64,000 nt of DNA from JBEVJK01 sp963791325 (GCA_963791325.1 CAWBRU010000012.1:67902-131901); one strand, 5' to 3'; numbered from the stretch's first letter, positions 8,022 through 18,413 are shown. Translations and numbers: made by a program. The notes: generated from the letters alone by a model not told the origin.

Positions 8022-9284
8022 ATGTCTCCCAACGCCTGGTTTCTCCCGCGCCGCGGCGCCTGCCGCGCGGCGCTTATGTCGCTGCTGTGCCTCGTTTGCC
8101 TTGCCGGGGCTGCGTCTGCCGAGGATTACCGGCTGGATGTCATGGACAAGCTGCACGTGCGGGTGGTCGAATGGCAGACCGCCGAGGGCACGTTCCGAGA
8201 CTGGACTGCGCTCACCGGCGACTACACCGTCGGTCCCGACGGAACGTTGTCGTTGCCATTCGTCGGCCAGACGAAGGCCGTGGGCAAGACCACTGCAGAT
8301 ATCGCTCAGACGATCGGCGATTCGCTGCAGCAGAAGTTCGGCCTGAGCAATCGTCCCGATGCCTCCGTCGAGATGGCGGAGTTCCGGCCGATCTTCCTGT
8401 CGGGCGACGTGCAGACGCCCGGGCGCTACCCCTATGCGCCCGACCTCAGCGTGCTGAAGGCCATCAGCCTGGCAGGCGGCGCCCGCCGAACACCGGATTC
8501 GAGCCGCGACGACGTGCGCAACTTCATCAACTCCAAGGGCAATTACTCGGTGTTCAGCGACGAGCGAAACCGGCTCTACGCCAAGCGGGCGCGGCTCGCC
8601 GCCGAGGCCGGCAACAAGGATAAGATCGAGACGCCGAAGGAGTTGGCGGATGCTGCCGACGGTGCCGCCCTGATGGCCGAAGAGCAATCCGTGATGCAAG
8701 CGCGCACCAAGCGGCTCAATCTGCAGCTGGCGCAGATCGAGGACCTCAAGTCTCTGCTCAAGAGCGAGATCGAGTCCCTGGAGAAGAAATCCGAAACCCA
8801 GACGCGCCAAGTCGCGCTGTCGCGCGAAGAGCTGAAAGGAATCGGCAACCTCGCCGACAAAGGCCTGGTCGTCAATTCGCGCGTGCTGGCGCTCGAACAG
8901 AGCATCGCCGATGGCGAGGGCAAGGTGCTCGATCTCGACACCGCATCCTTGCGCGCCAAGCAGGATATCAACAAGGCCGACCAGGACGCCACCACGCTGT
9001 CGAATGATCGCGATTCCGACATCGCCGAAACGCAGCAGCAGGTGGAGGCCGACCTTGCGTCGCTCGACCTCAAGATCGGGATGCACCGCGACCTGATGGC
9101 GGAAGCCTTGATCGGCGCGCCGGAAGCGGCGGCGCGAACCGCGCAGAACGGCCAGGTGCCGCTCACCTACACGATCGTGCGCACCGCCGGCGGCAAGACC
9201 AGCGAAATCACCGCCGACGAAACCACGCCGGTCAAGCCGGGGGATGTCATCAAGGTTGCCCTGGCCGGCCTGCCGACGAACTGA
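8022..9284 (+). CDS. exoF: Polysaccharide export/secretion protein ExoF
   Basis: 420 residues from the ATG at 8022, matching the S. meliloti protein (421). A signal peptide ends near AGAASAEDYRL. A polysaccharide export (Poly_export/SLBB-like) domain follows, with VMDKLHVRV, LPFVGQT and FLSGDVQTPGRYPYAPDLSVL (first half), then a long coiled-coil stretch (about residues 200-370). It belongs to the periplasmic/outer-membrane secretion complex with ExoP and ExoQ. An in-frame ATG at 7965 would overlap exoY by 25 bases; 8022 is preferred because it gives a clean signal peptide. Confidence 0.9.
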   Translation: MSPNAWFLPRRGACRAALMSLLCLVCLAGAASAEDYRLDVMDKLHVRVVEWQTAEGTFRDWTALTGDYTVGPDGTLSLPFVGQTKAVGKTTADIAQTIGDSLQQKFGLSNRPDASVEMAEFRPIFLSGDVQTPGRYPYAPDLSVLKAISLAGGARRTPDSSRDDVRNFINSKGNYSVFSDERNRLYAKRARLAAEAGNKDKIETPKELADAADGAALMAEEQSVMQARTKRLNLQLAQIEDLKSLLKSEIESLEKKSETQTRQVALSREELKGIGNLADKGLVVNSRVLALEQSIADGEGKVLDLDTASLRAKQDINKADQDATTLSNDRDSDIAETQQQVEADLASLDLKIGMHRDLMAEALIGAPEAAARTAQNGQVPLTYTIVRTAGGKTSEITADETTPVKPGDVIKVALAGLPTN

Positions 9285-9300
9285 GCCGAAGCGGACGTCC

Positions 9301-10571
9301 GTGACGGCGAGGATCGCCAAATCGAGCCTGGTCGATGCCGGCCGCAACGGCTGGTATGGCGGCACCGCGTTCGCGCTGTCGATGCTGGTATCGCCTATTC
9401 CGCGCGCTTCGGACAGCTTTCCATCCTGTGCTACTACGCGCTCTGGCTGCGGCTCTGCCTGGCGGCGCCGCGGCTGATCTTCAGCCACGCCGAGCGCCTG
9501 CTGTAGACGCTTGGCTTTGCCATCTTCGCCTGCCTGTCCGTCTTCTGGTCGCAGGCGCCGAGTGTCACGGCACGGGCCAGCATTCAGTTGCTCAGCCATA
9601 TCGTCTGCGCCTTGATTGCGGCGCGCGCCCTCTCGACCCGCACCTTGGTCCTCGGCGGCCTCGCCGGGGCGCTTCTGGTGGTGGCCTATTCGCTGCTTTT
9701 CGGCGTCTATCTCTACGATCCGATCGACGGCAGCTACACCTTCGCCGGGGCATTCTCGTCCAAGAACCAGCTGGGCTTTTATTCCTCGCTCGGCGTCTTC
9801 TTCGCCTTCTGCACGTTCTTCCTTTTGCCCTCCGTCAGCGCCGGCCACAGACTGGCGGCACTCGGGATCGGCCTGCTCTCGGTCTACACGATGCTTGCTT
9901 CGCAGTCGGCCACCCCGATCGCAGCGATTGCCGTCACGCTGACCGCCACTTTCGCCGCCACCATGGTGCTCAGGCTGCCGACGCGTCTGCGCAAGCTGAT
10001 GCTGATCGTGGGGCTGGTTGTCGGGGCGGTCGGGGTGTTCGCCGCCCTCAACGCAGGAGCGTTGAACTTCGTGCTTGCCCTGTTCGGCAAAGACGCGACG
10101 CTGATCGACCGAACCTATCTCTGGACGGAAGGCATTACCGCGTTCCAGGAGGCGCCGGCTGTCGGAGTTGGCTACCAGGCCTGGTGGGTGCAAGGCTTTT
10201 CCGAACCGGAGTGGCTCTGGGAAGAGTTCTACATCGCCAGCCGCTCGGGCTTTCACTTCCACAACACCTATATGGAAGTGCTGGTCGAGCTCGGCGTCAT
10301 CGGCCTTCTGATGCTGCTCGTCGTGCTGCTCGGCACGCTTGCCGGCCATGTCAGAGGGCTGGTCAGCCGCGGCAACGAGACCTGGGCGCTGGCCATGTTC
10401 GGCTTCGTGGTGATGCCTGTGGTGCAGTCCTTCGTCGAGGTCGACGTCATCAATCCCTACGCGATCGGCTCGTTCCTGCTTTACTATGCAGCCGGCGTGC
10501 TGGGGAGACGCGTGCCGGCGGCGGCGCCTACGCGTCTCGCGTCACACCCGCTGGAATTCGGACGTGCCTAG
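9301..10571 (+). pseudogene. exoQ: ExoQ succinoglycan polymerase, broken by frameshift and nonsense codon
   Basis: A 327-residue intact part (9588-10571) shows many membrane helices and ExoQ/O-antigen-ligase-like features such as FSSKNQLGFYSSLG, LIDRTYLWTEGI, GVGYQAWW and FHFHNTYMEVLVELG. The expected N-terminus lies upstream in pieces: GTG at 9301 runs in frame to about 9390, then the reading continues one frame over (YSARFGQLSILCYY) and meets an in-frame TAG at 9504-9506, where homologous context suggests a Gln codon. ExoQ polymerises repeat units into high-molecular-weight polymer. As written, no full-length polymerase can be made. Sequencing error could explain the indel but would also have to explain the TAG. 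Confidence 0.8.
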
Positions 10572-11614
10572 CGCCGCCCCGCCGGCCGATTTGCCCCGCA
10601 GACTGGACGGCATCCAGCACCTGCGGGCGTTGGCCGCGATCGGAGTGGTGCTGTTCCATGCCGCCGAGCGTTCCGGGCTGCACTTCACCATCGGTGCGGC
10701 CGGCGTCGATGTCTTCTTTGTCATTAGCGGCTTCATCATGTGGATCATCACCGCCGGCCGCCGGTGACGCCGCATGCTTTCCTGCGCGAGCGGATCCTGC
10801 GCATCGTCCCGCTTTACTGGCTGGCCACGGCGGTCATGGTGTTCGGCGCGCTTACCGGGCTGTTTCCAAACCTGCGGATCAGCGCCGGTTATGTCGCCGC
10901 CTCGCTGTTCTTCATCCCTGCCCGCTCGCCCAGCGACGGGCAGATCTGGCCCGTGCTGGTTCAAAGCTCGACCCTCAATTACGAGATGTTCTTCTACCTG
11001 CTGTTTGCCACGCTGCTGCTGCCGTCGCGCTGGCGGATGGCAGCCCTGTCGCTGTTGCTGGTCGGCTGCGTCGCGCTCGGCGCATGGGCTTCGCCGGAGA
11101 ACCCGATCGCCTTCACCTTCTCGCGGCCGCTGCTGCTCGAGTTCCTCGCCGGCGTCGTGATCGGAGCCTGGTGGCTGAGCGAAGCGCCGTCCCGGCGGAT
11201 CGTCGGATCGCCGGCGGTCATGGCGGCGATTGCCGGCTTCGCGGCAATCGCCATCTCTGGCCAGGGCTTCCACACATCGTCCTCGCTCCGCTCGCGGCAT
11301 TGCTCGTCTGGGGAATCCTGGTGCTCGAGCGCTGGCGGGCAGTGCCCCATGCGGCGCTGCTCGCCTATCTCGGCGACTGCTCCTACTCGGTCTATCTGTG
11401 GCACACCTTCGCCATCTCGGTGATGCTCAAGGTCGCCGTGCTGGTCGGCTTTGCTTCCGGCGCAACAATGGCCGCCATGACGCTCGCCGGCGTTTTGATC
11501 GGCGTCGCTTGCTACGAGCTGTGCGAGCGGCCGCTGACCCGGCTCCTCCACGGCCGCCGTTCCGGCGAGCGGCCGCTGCGGCGGGTAAATCCGCGGGCTG
11601 CCGCCGGCTCATGA
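10564..11614 (+). pseudogene. exoZ: ExoZ acetyltransferase, two frameshifts
   Basis: Three consecutive frames together give one acyltransferase-3 protein. The GTG start at 10564 gives LRALAAIGVVLFHAAERSG and FFVISGFIMWIIT, stopping at 10767. A shift near 10750-10765 leads into TPHAFLRERILRIVPLYWL and several membrane helices. A second shift near 11260 leads into LPHIVLAPLAALLVWG and GDCSYSVYLWHTF, ending at 11614. Known ExoZ O-acetylates a succinoglycan glucose. The start overlaps the exoQ end by eight bases. As written the protein is non-functional; both indels sit in GC-rich runs and could be base-calling errors. Confidence 0.8.
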
Positions 11615-11747
11615 TCCGGCAGGCCGCCGTTGGCGGGCCGGCGGAGAAAGTTTTCGTGCGGCGGCTTGCTTTTCAAGGCGGCCCTCGCTAGGTAGCTGCT
11701 CGCATCGCGGCCTCCTGTTCGGTGGCTGCAAGGGCCTTGGCCCAAGC

Positions 11748-11824
11748 GCGCCCGTAGCTCAGCTGGATAGAGCACCAGACTACGAATCTGGGGGTCAGGA
11801 GTTCGAATCTCTTCGGGCGCGCCA
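11748..11824 (+). tRNA. tRNA-Arg (anticodon ACG)
   Basis: A full cloverleaf can be drawn. The acceptor stem is GCGCCCG at 11748-11754 pairing with CGGGCGC at 11814-11820, followed by discriminator G and an encoded CCA at 11822-11824. The anticodon arm reads CCAGA-CTACGAA-TCTGG, giving anticodon ACG. The T-loop is GTTCGAAT. It stands at the junction between the conserved exo cluster and an IS-rich low-density region, a classic site for island integration, although no integrase lies beside it. Confidence 0.95.
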
Positions 11825-12227
11825 ATGTTTTCAGTGTCTTAGCCGAACTCTCGTGTCTACTCTCAATTGGCCTGGGTTACAAATGGGTGACTAGCGGTGC
11901 CTATCGTGACATTTTCGCGCAGCTTGGGACGTCCACAGATGCTTCATTTTCGATGGACGCTACTTCGACGGGGCGGGGGACCCCTACCCTGCCGCCACCC
12001 CCGCCGACGTGGCTAATGGGACTCCACCTTGGTTCATACAAACCCGCGCGAAGGGCCGGCCAAAAAATTTCGCGCAAAAAATTCCAGATGGGGCTGCTTG
12101 GTCCGCATTCCTCCGCCGTCACCTATCCCGCGCAACCCGGCCTGAATGTGTGACGCTCGGATCCTGGAGCAGGGCTGACCGCGCCTCGCCGGAACAGCGA
12201 GGACCCTGGTGAGGTCATGCGCCCACA
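11825..12227. other. Gene-free stretch downstream of tRNA-Arg
   Basis: No convincing gene is seen in these 400 bases; short open frames occur on both strands, but none has recognisable composition or motifs. I looked for a second copy of the tRNA 3' end that would mark an attachment site and did not see one here. Confidence 0.5.
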
Positions 12228-12551
12228 TCATCGCTCCAGGCCCTTGGCCGCCTTGATCAGCTTGGCCTGCCGCTTGGCGCTCTCGTTGACCTCCTTCTCG
12301 ATCAGCGCCCGGCCGCGCATCCTGGCCCTGTAGCGCGCCGCCGCTTCCTTGTTGAGGGTGCGCTTCTTCAGCTTCCTGCGTTCGCGCTCAGCCTTCTGAG
12401 ACGCCGTGACGATGCTCCGCACAGTCTTCGGCGACAGCCCGGACGCCGCGAGCCATAGGTGGGCCCGGCCCTCCTGAGCCGCAACCATCGGATTCCTGTG
12501 CATCGGAGGTGATCTGAACCGCCCTGCGACTCTCATGGTCAGCAACGGCAA
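12228..12551 (-). CDS. Hypothetical basic protein, doubtful
   Basis: Up to 107 residues, very basic and helix-forming (KAERERRKLKKRTLNKEAAARYRARM and similar Lys/Arg/Ala runs). No family is recognised. Its start overlaps the truncated IS630 transposase, so the N-terminal part is probably not authentic; an internal ATG at 12489 is an alternative. It may be a remnant or a chance frame in GC-rich DNA. Confidence 0.25.
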   Translation of the reverse strand: MPLLTMRVAGRFRSPPMHRNPMVAAQEGRAHLWLAASGLSPKTVRSIVTASQKAERERRKLKKRTLNKEAAARYRARMRGRALIEKEVNESAKRQAKLIKAAKGLER

Positions 12552-12750
12552 TGCCCGAACAGCGCCTTGGCTCGTAACCGGCGCCCCTTCAGACAGCGGC
12601 CGCGCAGACGCGCCATCTTGGTGGTCGTTCCGGTCTCGTCGATGAACACCAGTCGATGCGGCTCAAGCCGCATCCGTGGCTGGCGCTTTTTCTGCCATTC
12701 TTGTCGGGCCTTGCGGATATCGGGGCGATCTTGCTCGCTGGCCAGCAGCG
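12545..12750 (-). pseudogene. IS630-family transposase remnant
   Basis: About 65 residues of a DDE transposase are readable: KTLLASEQDRPDIRKARQEW, then LVFIDETGTTTKMARLRGRCLKG. The IDETG aspartate is the first catalytic residue of IS630-family enzymes. The N-terminal DNA-binding part and the rest of the catalytic core are missing. It abuts an IS110 remnant on the opposite strand. A decayed insertion; not functional. Confidence 0.8.
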
Positions 12751-12824
12751 TTTTATGTCGTGGCCCGCCCTCCTCGAAGGCATCGGCTAGGATGCCGGTG
12801 TCTGGAAACGGAGAAGGACGAGCC

Positions 12825-13180
12825 ATGACGATCATGATGTTGGGAATTGACCTTGGCAAGAATAGCTGCAGCGTTGCGGGATTGGATGAGGCCGGGAAGG
12901 TAGTGCTTCTCCGGCGAATGCAGCCCACGACGATTGTGAGTTTCGCCTCGAAGCTGCCGCCGTGCGTTACCGCCATGGAAGCGTGTTGCGGTGCGCATCA
13001 TCTGGGGCGTCTTCTGGCCAACCTTGGACACGAGGTTCGACTGATGTCGCCGGAATATGCTCGCCCCTATGTGAAGGCCCACAAGAATGACGAGCGAGAT
13101 GCGGAAGCCATCGCCGAGGCTGCTACGCGCCCTACAATGCGCTTTGTTGAATTGAAGCTTCAGGAGCAGCTTGACGTGCC
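12825..13180 (+). pseudogene. IS110-family transposase, N-terminal remnant
   Basis: From the ATG at 12825 the frame gives LGIDLGKNSCSVAGLDEAGKV, then VTAMEACCGAHHLGRLL and KNDERDAEAIAEAA, all of the DEDD domain of IS110-type recombinases; the first catalytic Asp is in GIDLGK. Similarity stops abruptly at ELKLQEQLDV near 13175, leaving about 118 residues of roughly 340. The serine-containing C-terminal domain is absent. The sequence after the break is unrelated. Confidence 0.85.
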
Positions 13181-13436
13181 CCGTGGTCGAGCATCGCTTC
13201 GCGCAATATTTCGGGAAGAGCGGCTATCACCGAAGCCGGAATTGCCCAGTTCTGCAGAAGTCGGCCTCCGCGGGGTCGAGGTGGGTTTCCAGCATTGGTG
13301 AGGAGAGAGCGGCTTATCGATCGTATCTTCCGGGCAATCAGATGTACAATGGTTTCCGATGGCCGGCCCTGAACTTTGTTCTGTCGGTGCTGAACTCGAC
13401 CTGCATAGTCTACACCCGGCTCTCAGGGACAAGCCC

Positions 13437-14192
13437 ATGCCCATGAAGAGCGATCCTCTTTCGCAAGAAGCGCGCGACATGCGTGGGGACGTTGTGGTGG
13501 GAGGGGCGGATGCTTATTCGACTTTGTCCGTGCGTGTAGGCGCCTGGTTTCTGCACGAGCTGCGCGCAGCGTTGCCGCCGACAATGTTTTTCTTCGTCGG
13601 TTTCAATTTCATCATTTTAACGACGAACCTCCTGGTTGCCGACTATGCCGTCGCTGTTAGTAATTTCATGCTCGCCACCGTGGCCGCGCTTGTCGTCGGC
13701 AAGGCCGTGATGACCGCGAACGCGATGCCCTTCCTCAAGCTGTTCGACCGGGCGCCGCTCATCCAACCGATCTTATTCAAGACGGCGATCTACTGGTTTG
13801 CGACATTCATTGCGCGCCTGGCGGAGCGCTTCTTGCATTTCTCGATCATTGAACGCAACCGGCCGGTCGATTTCGCGGCTTACCTGATCTCCGACTTCTC
13901 GTGGCAGCGCTTCAGCGCCATTTCCCTCTGGATACTCGTGCTGTTCCTGATCTATGTGACGGCGTCGGAATTCAGCCAACTCTTCGGCCCGGCGGAAATG
14001 CGACGATTGATGTTTGCCTATAGGCCATCGGAGTTGCAATTGAACCGGCGGCAGCGTGCTCGCGAGCTAATGCGCTTGAACAGGCTCGCGGACGAACATG
14101 AGGTCGACGAGTTTCGCGATCCAAATAGCGCGGCGCACCATCAGCTCGTTGAAATCGTTGAACGTCTCGCGCGGGCGCCCAGGCAGCCTTGA
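13437..14192 (+). CDS. Conserved hypothetical multi-pass membrane protein
   Basis: 251 residues from the ATG at 13437; ATG at 13443 is equally possible. Hydrophobic segments lie at about 45-63 (PTMFFFVGFNFIILTTNLLV), 70-90, 115-135 and 160-180 (ISLWILVLFLIYVT). A basic C-terminal tail follows, with RRQRARELMRLNRLADEH. No named domain is recognised and no obvious partner is adjacent. The composition is clearly coding, which supports it being a real inner-membrane protein. Confidence 0.7.
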   Translation: MPMKSDPLSQEARDMRGDVVVGGADAYSTLSVRVGAWFLHELRAALPPTMFFFVGFNFIILTTNLLVADYAVAVSNFMLATVAALVVGKAVMTANAMPFLKLFDRAPLIQPILFKTAIYWFATFIARLAERFLHFSIIERNRPVDFAAYLISDFSWQRFSAISLWILVLFLIYVTASEFSQLFGPAEMRRLMFAYRPSELQLNRRQRARELMRLNRLADEHEVDEFRDPNSAAHHQLVEIVERLARAPRQP

Positions 14193-14387
14193 CTGGGTCG
14201 GTTTCGAGCCAGACTCATAAGATAAGCCCTACTAAAGCCCTCGTGTCAGTAAAGGCGCCGCACAAGCCGCAGCGGCTTCCGCACACCTGCCACGCTAGCG
14301 GCCTAGCCAGGGCAAATCTCTCCAACGGAAGGCGCCCCCGTTGCAGCGCGATCAGCACTGCACATGCCGAAAGCAACCTTGGGAGCC

Positions 14388-15486
14388 TTAGTTCAACAGC
14401 CCTCGTTCGGGCGATTCCGACAGGTCCTCTTCCACAAAGCGCAGCAGAGCCTCGACCAATGCTTCACGCGGGTAGGCGTTCCGCGTCACCAGCATCGAGC
14501 CGATTATGGAGTGTGTCCTTGCGATCGGCACCGCCAGCGCCCAATGGTCGGCATTGAGGTAGCCCACGAGGGTGCTTCCGGGGATGACTTGGTCATAGAA
14601 GATCACCTGACTGTCATTGCGCGAATCGATTCGGGCAAGCTTGTTGTAGCTCTTGATCAGGATCGACGAGATGTATCCCGGCCGAGGGAAAGTGATAAGC
14701 GAGTAGTAGGGCAACTCGCGAGGCAATGGATTTCTTGCGAGCCACGCCCGCCGTGTTGCCGGCCGCAGACTGTTCACGCCGCCCGCATCGCCTGGACCGC
14801 AGGTTGCACCTGGAAAGTGCTTTAGCAAATCGGCCTGGTATTGCTCTGCATCATTGGCAAGCGCCGACCCTCCAACCGCGCCGGCGGCGCTGACCACCGC
14901 CGCAATGTGGCGCCGGATCTCCGGATACGCGACCACCGCCTCGAGGATGTCGGGGGCACCCTTTGAGTAGCCGATCAGCACAAGACGCGGCGCTGCCGCC
15001 TCGGCTGACATGGCCATGATCGCATCACGAATCTGGCGTGCGTTGTGTTCCGAGCTCGACAGTGCATCGACCTTGAGCAGCGTCATGTCATATCCGAACT
15101 TTTGTAGGTGCTTCGCCACTGTGCCAGGCGGCTGTAGCCAGTTCGCGAAGCATTCGTATCCGATGCCGGCCACTACTGCGGCGACCAAGTGTCGTTTCGA
15201 AGAGCCGAGCTCGACGGGCCTCCCGGTGCCGGTAGGTTCGCTGCCGATGCGAGTTAGGGCGTCCTCGCAGGGTCGGTAGTCGGGAATGTCGCGTGCACGA
15301 GCCTCTAGGACAGCGCAGTAGATTTCGCGAAAGCGCCCTCGTTTGTCCTGCACACCCGCCTGGGACGCGGGAACAAGAGCAAGCGGTGGCGTGTCGACCG
15401 AATAGGGCACCAGCGGCTTCGTCGCACATGCCCCCAGCGCCAAAGTCGCGGCGATCACAATCGAGCAGGATGCGCGATCGGTTCAT
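14388..15486 (-). pseudogene. Alpha/beta hydrolase-like lipoprotein, frameshift near start
   Basis: The main frame (GTG at 15458 to 14388) gives 356 residues with a lipobox LALGAC and the nucleophile elbow LIGYSKGAPD; later NADHWAL could hold the catalytic His. The GTG start gives an unusually short signal. One frame over, the ATG at 15486 reads MNRSRILL, and dropping one base near 15460-15475 joins it to IVIAATLALGAC, a perfect lipoprotein signal. That ATG overlaps the stop of the preceding lipoprotein gene by four bases. I infer a single-base insertion, real or a sequencing error. Predicted location: lipid-anchored in the periplasm; substrate unknown. Confidence 0.7.
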
Positions 15487-16762
15487 CGGCGACCCTCGTT
15501 GCCTGCGCGGGGATCGGCTACTTCGAGATACGGCGCCCAATCGAGAAACTCCACATCCGCCAGGCTGAGCGGTCGGGTGGCGAAGAACAGGGTCGCGCGC
15601 AAGACCATCGGTGTGATATCGAGCGCCACCGAAAGATGTTCGAGGTTGTGTCGGGGATGCCACTCCGACACCGGTCGCAAATCCGAGCTTGTCCACACCG
15701 CCCGAATACATCATGTCCTGAATCAAAAGATTTCTCGCCTCGTCCACGTCCTCATGCAAGACGATATCCTTCGCGCCGCGAGGCACGAAACGCCCGCCCA
15801 CTGGCCGTCCGACCTGAACGATGAAGACGTGGCGGCCGTCGAAGCGAATAGGGGCAAGCCACAGGCGAATCCAGGTCGAAGGTGCACCAGCTTGCGCCTG
15901 CTTGCGCAACACGAAGTCGGGTGCGCGGCCAAAGACGTGCTGGTCCGCGTCCACGGCTTGGGCGTCGCGGCGGTAGCTGCGGCGCACGAGCGCTGCTGCG
16001 ATGTCGGGAAGCTCGCCCACGAATATGGCGTTGAGGGGATCGCCACGAGTGGTGCCGCGCGCGTCGCTCGCGCAGCAGGGCAACCGCTCCAGCGCCCCGC
16101 GCAGCGCGGCGAGATCCTTGTAGTCGGTGAGTGCCGCCATTCGGGTAGCTGAAGGCGATCGTCCCGGAATGCGGATCTGCTGCATCGTCCGGGACTGGCA
16201 GGAACAGCGAGAAGGGTATCAATCCCTTCCTTCGGAGCAGATCGATATTGAGCAATCTTGTGAGGTGCTCCGGGTTGATGAAAAGCACGCCCGCGCGCGT
16301 TTCACCCGGAAGAATGGGACTCTTGAATGCGAGTCTGTCGAACTCGTCGTCGATGCGAGCGTTCGCTTCCCGCGCAAGCGGCGTGTGCACGGACCACGCG
16401 ACTTCGAGCGGCGAAAAGTAGTCGGGGTCCGATCCGGGCCTCAGCAACCACAAGGGCTCGGGTGTCTGGTTCTGGAGTTCGATCCATACCGACTGCACGC
16501 CGGTTTTGTTGACGTCGGCGCCGAACATGCGCCGGCTGTCCTCCGCGCTCAGTACCGCCGCCATCACGCTCACGCCCTGCCTGGAGGCAGTCACGGCGCG
16601 CGCGCGCAACTCGGCATCGTTGAAAGTGCTGGGAACCTGGGATGTCTTACAGCCAGCGACACCAAATAGGAGGCTCGCCGCAAACAGCGCGCTTCCGAGC
16701 AGACGCAGCGGCCCACGCAAGACCGGGCGACTCGCCTTCAGCAATGAGGGAGACGCGTTCAT
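15483..16762 (-). pseudogene. LssY_C-domain lipoprotein, copy 2, several frameshifts
   Basis: The ATG at 16762 starts a lipoprotein (signal ending LFGVAGC). The N-terminal half runs in frame to about 16150, then switches into LTDYKDLAALRGALERLPCC and on through HVFGRAPDFVLRKQAQ, IRLWLAPIRF, FIVQVGRPVG and DVDEARNLLIQDMMYSGGVDKLGF. Near 15620-15660 the reading moves between frames more than once before ending LSLADVEFLDWAPYLEV. These are LssY C-terminal domain signatures. It is a paralogue of the next gene upstream. At least three indels make this the most damaged gene of the trio. Function unknown; the domain occurs next to PAP2-type phosphatases in other bacteria. Confidence 0.75.
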
Positions 16763-16781
16763 CGATCGACGCCCGCCGGTT

Positions 16782-18054
16782 TCACCGTCTGTCTTCCGTG
16801 CCGCTGACGACCTCCCACGGGAAGAAGTCGACGTCAGCCAGCGACGTGGGCTGGCGGTCGAACACGACGACAACGCGAAAGCCGTCGGTGTAGTAGGGGT
16901 CGGTTGTGAGGTTGCCGCGCGGGGTGTTCTTGGGGGCGGCACCGACTCCCTTCACGTATCCGATCTTTGCAAGGTTCTGGGAATAGGCCATGTCCTGCGC
17001 CAACGCGCTGCGTGCTTCGTCAACGTCGGGATCGATCTTGTGGGTCGTGAGTGTCGGCGAGTGAATGGTCAGGCGACTGCCGATGTCACGGCTGATCTGC
17101 CCCACCCACACTTGCTTGCCATGGTAGCGCATCGGGCTCAGCCAGAGCCGTAAGTGGTTGCGCTGGTGGATGTTGTCGCGCGCCTTTTGCAACGCCAGGT
17201 CCTGGGGCCGCCCAAACATGTACAGGTCGCTCACCGGGGCGTACGCATAGCGCTCGCCAGCTAGCGCGGATGTCACCATCTTGGTGATTGACCCTGACCA
17301 CTTCTGCTCGGTAGGGCGCCAACCGCGACGCGCGAACGCAGGGAAGGCGTCGTCGAGGCCGCCCACCACCACCAGATTGAGCGGATCGCCATTCCTTGAG
17401 GCATCCTTGTTGGTCACGCAGCACGGCAAAGCCTCGAGCGCAGTGCGGAAGCTGACGTCATCGGTGTAGTTCAGGACCTTCTCGGGAGCGTAGATATCCC
17501 GCCTGAAGACTTCGCTCACGTGGTAGTCGGAGCGAAAGCCGGGCACGATGGAGAGGATCGAGAAGGTTCTCGCCCGGCCCCCGGAGACAAGGTCGATCTG
17601 CACGAGCTTGAAACCCTCGTCGAGGTTCGTCAGCACGAACCCCGATGTTGTGGCACCAGGAAGGACAGGGTTGTGGAAGGCCAGCTGTTGAAAGCGCCGG
17701 TCGAGCCCCGTTTTTCTGGTCCGGGGACTCCGTCGATGCAACGGCTTCGGACGCTTCTGAGGCGGGAAAGAAATTCGGATCGAGTCCCGGCGACAACAGA
17801 TAGTACCCGCGGTCTTCGCGGTTCTCGACTTCGATCCAGACGGGCTGGATTGATCGCGTTGCAAGCGGCACGCCATACACGGCGGCACTCTCGTCCGCCG
17901 ACAGCACCGCGGTCGATACCCGCACGCCGCCCTCAGAGCGCGACGTAGCGCGGCTCTTGTAGTCGAGACTTGTTTCCGGCAAATTCGCGCTGCAGTCGAC
18001 AAGCACAAGGGCGGCGGCTACAGCTCCGAGGACTAGACCTAGGATGCGGCTCAT
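16782..18054 (-). pseudogene. LssY_C-domain lipoprotein, copy 1, one frameshift
   Basis: The ATG at 18054 gives MSRILGLVLGAVAAALVLVDC, a lipoprotein signal. The N-terminal domain (VSTAVLSADESAAVYG, IQPVWIEVENRE) is continued, after a shift at the five-T run 17711-17715, by RRFQQLAFHNPVLPG and then the LssY_C domain: CVTNKDASRNGDPLNLVVVG, LYMFGRPQDLALQKAR, LRLWLSPMRYHGKQVW, DVDEARSALAQDMAYSQ and YYTDGFRVVV. Removing one base of the homopolymer restores a single protein of about 424 residues. It is tandem with copy 2 (20-base gap). A homopolymer-length error is a serious alternative to a true mutation. Confidence 0.78.
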
Positions 18055-18413
18055 TCTCGTTGCATGTAGCGTCGACAGGAGCCAACGCCCCTGTGCGCCA
18101 AAGGCATCTTGTCGTGAGCCGAGCGAAACCAAAAGCATACATCTTCCACCGTGAGAGCGGCCCTCGCGGAAATGGGGCGGAGTGTTGCAGCAGAGAGACT
18201 GTATGGAGTCCGCGTCGGGGTGGCATCACCAGTTCATGTTGCCGTAGATAGGTGAGCGGGATAGTTCAGGCGACAATGTGGTGCAGGCATCTGTCTCAGC
18301 GTGACTTCCTGCGGGCCTCTCTTTTCGCCAATCCCCGGTGACCCAGCCCTGTTGGGGGGTAGGGGAGCAGGCGTGGTCTAGTCAGAAGGTGCGGCTCTGG
18401 CTGCTGCCCAGTC

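Noticed and set aside
8004..10349. A 781-codon open frame on the minus strand opposite exoF and exoQ
   Set aside because: It is antisense to conserved exo genes, is rich in Arg, Gly and Gln as expected from reverse reading of GC-rich DNA, and shows no domain.
9335..11614. A 759-codon plus-strand open frame across exoQ and exoZ
   Set aside because: Most of it is out of frame with ExoQ and ExoZ and Arg-rich; only its last ~115 codons are real, as the C-terminal piece of exoZ.
15458..15486. GTG at 15458 as the true start of the hydrolase lipoprotein
   Set aside because: It gives too short a signal peptide; the ATG at 15486 with a one-base correction gives a full signal and an ATGA overlap with the upstream gene.
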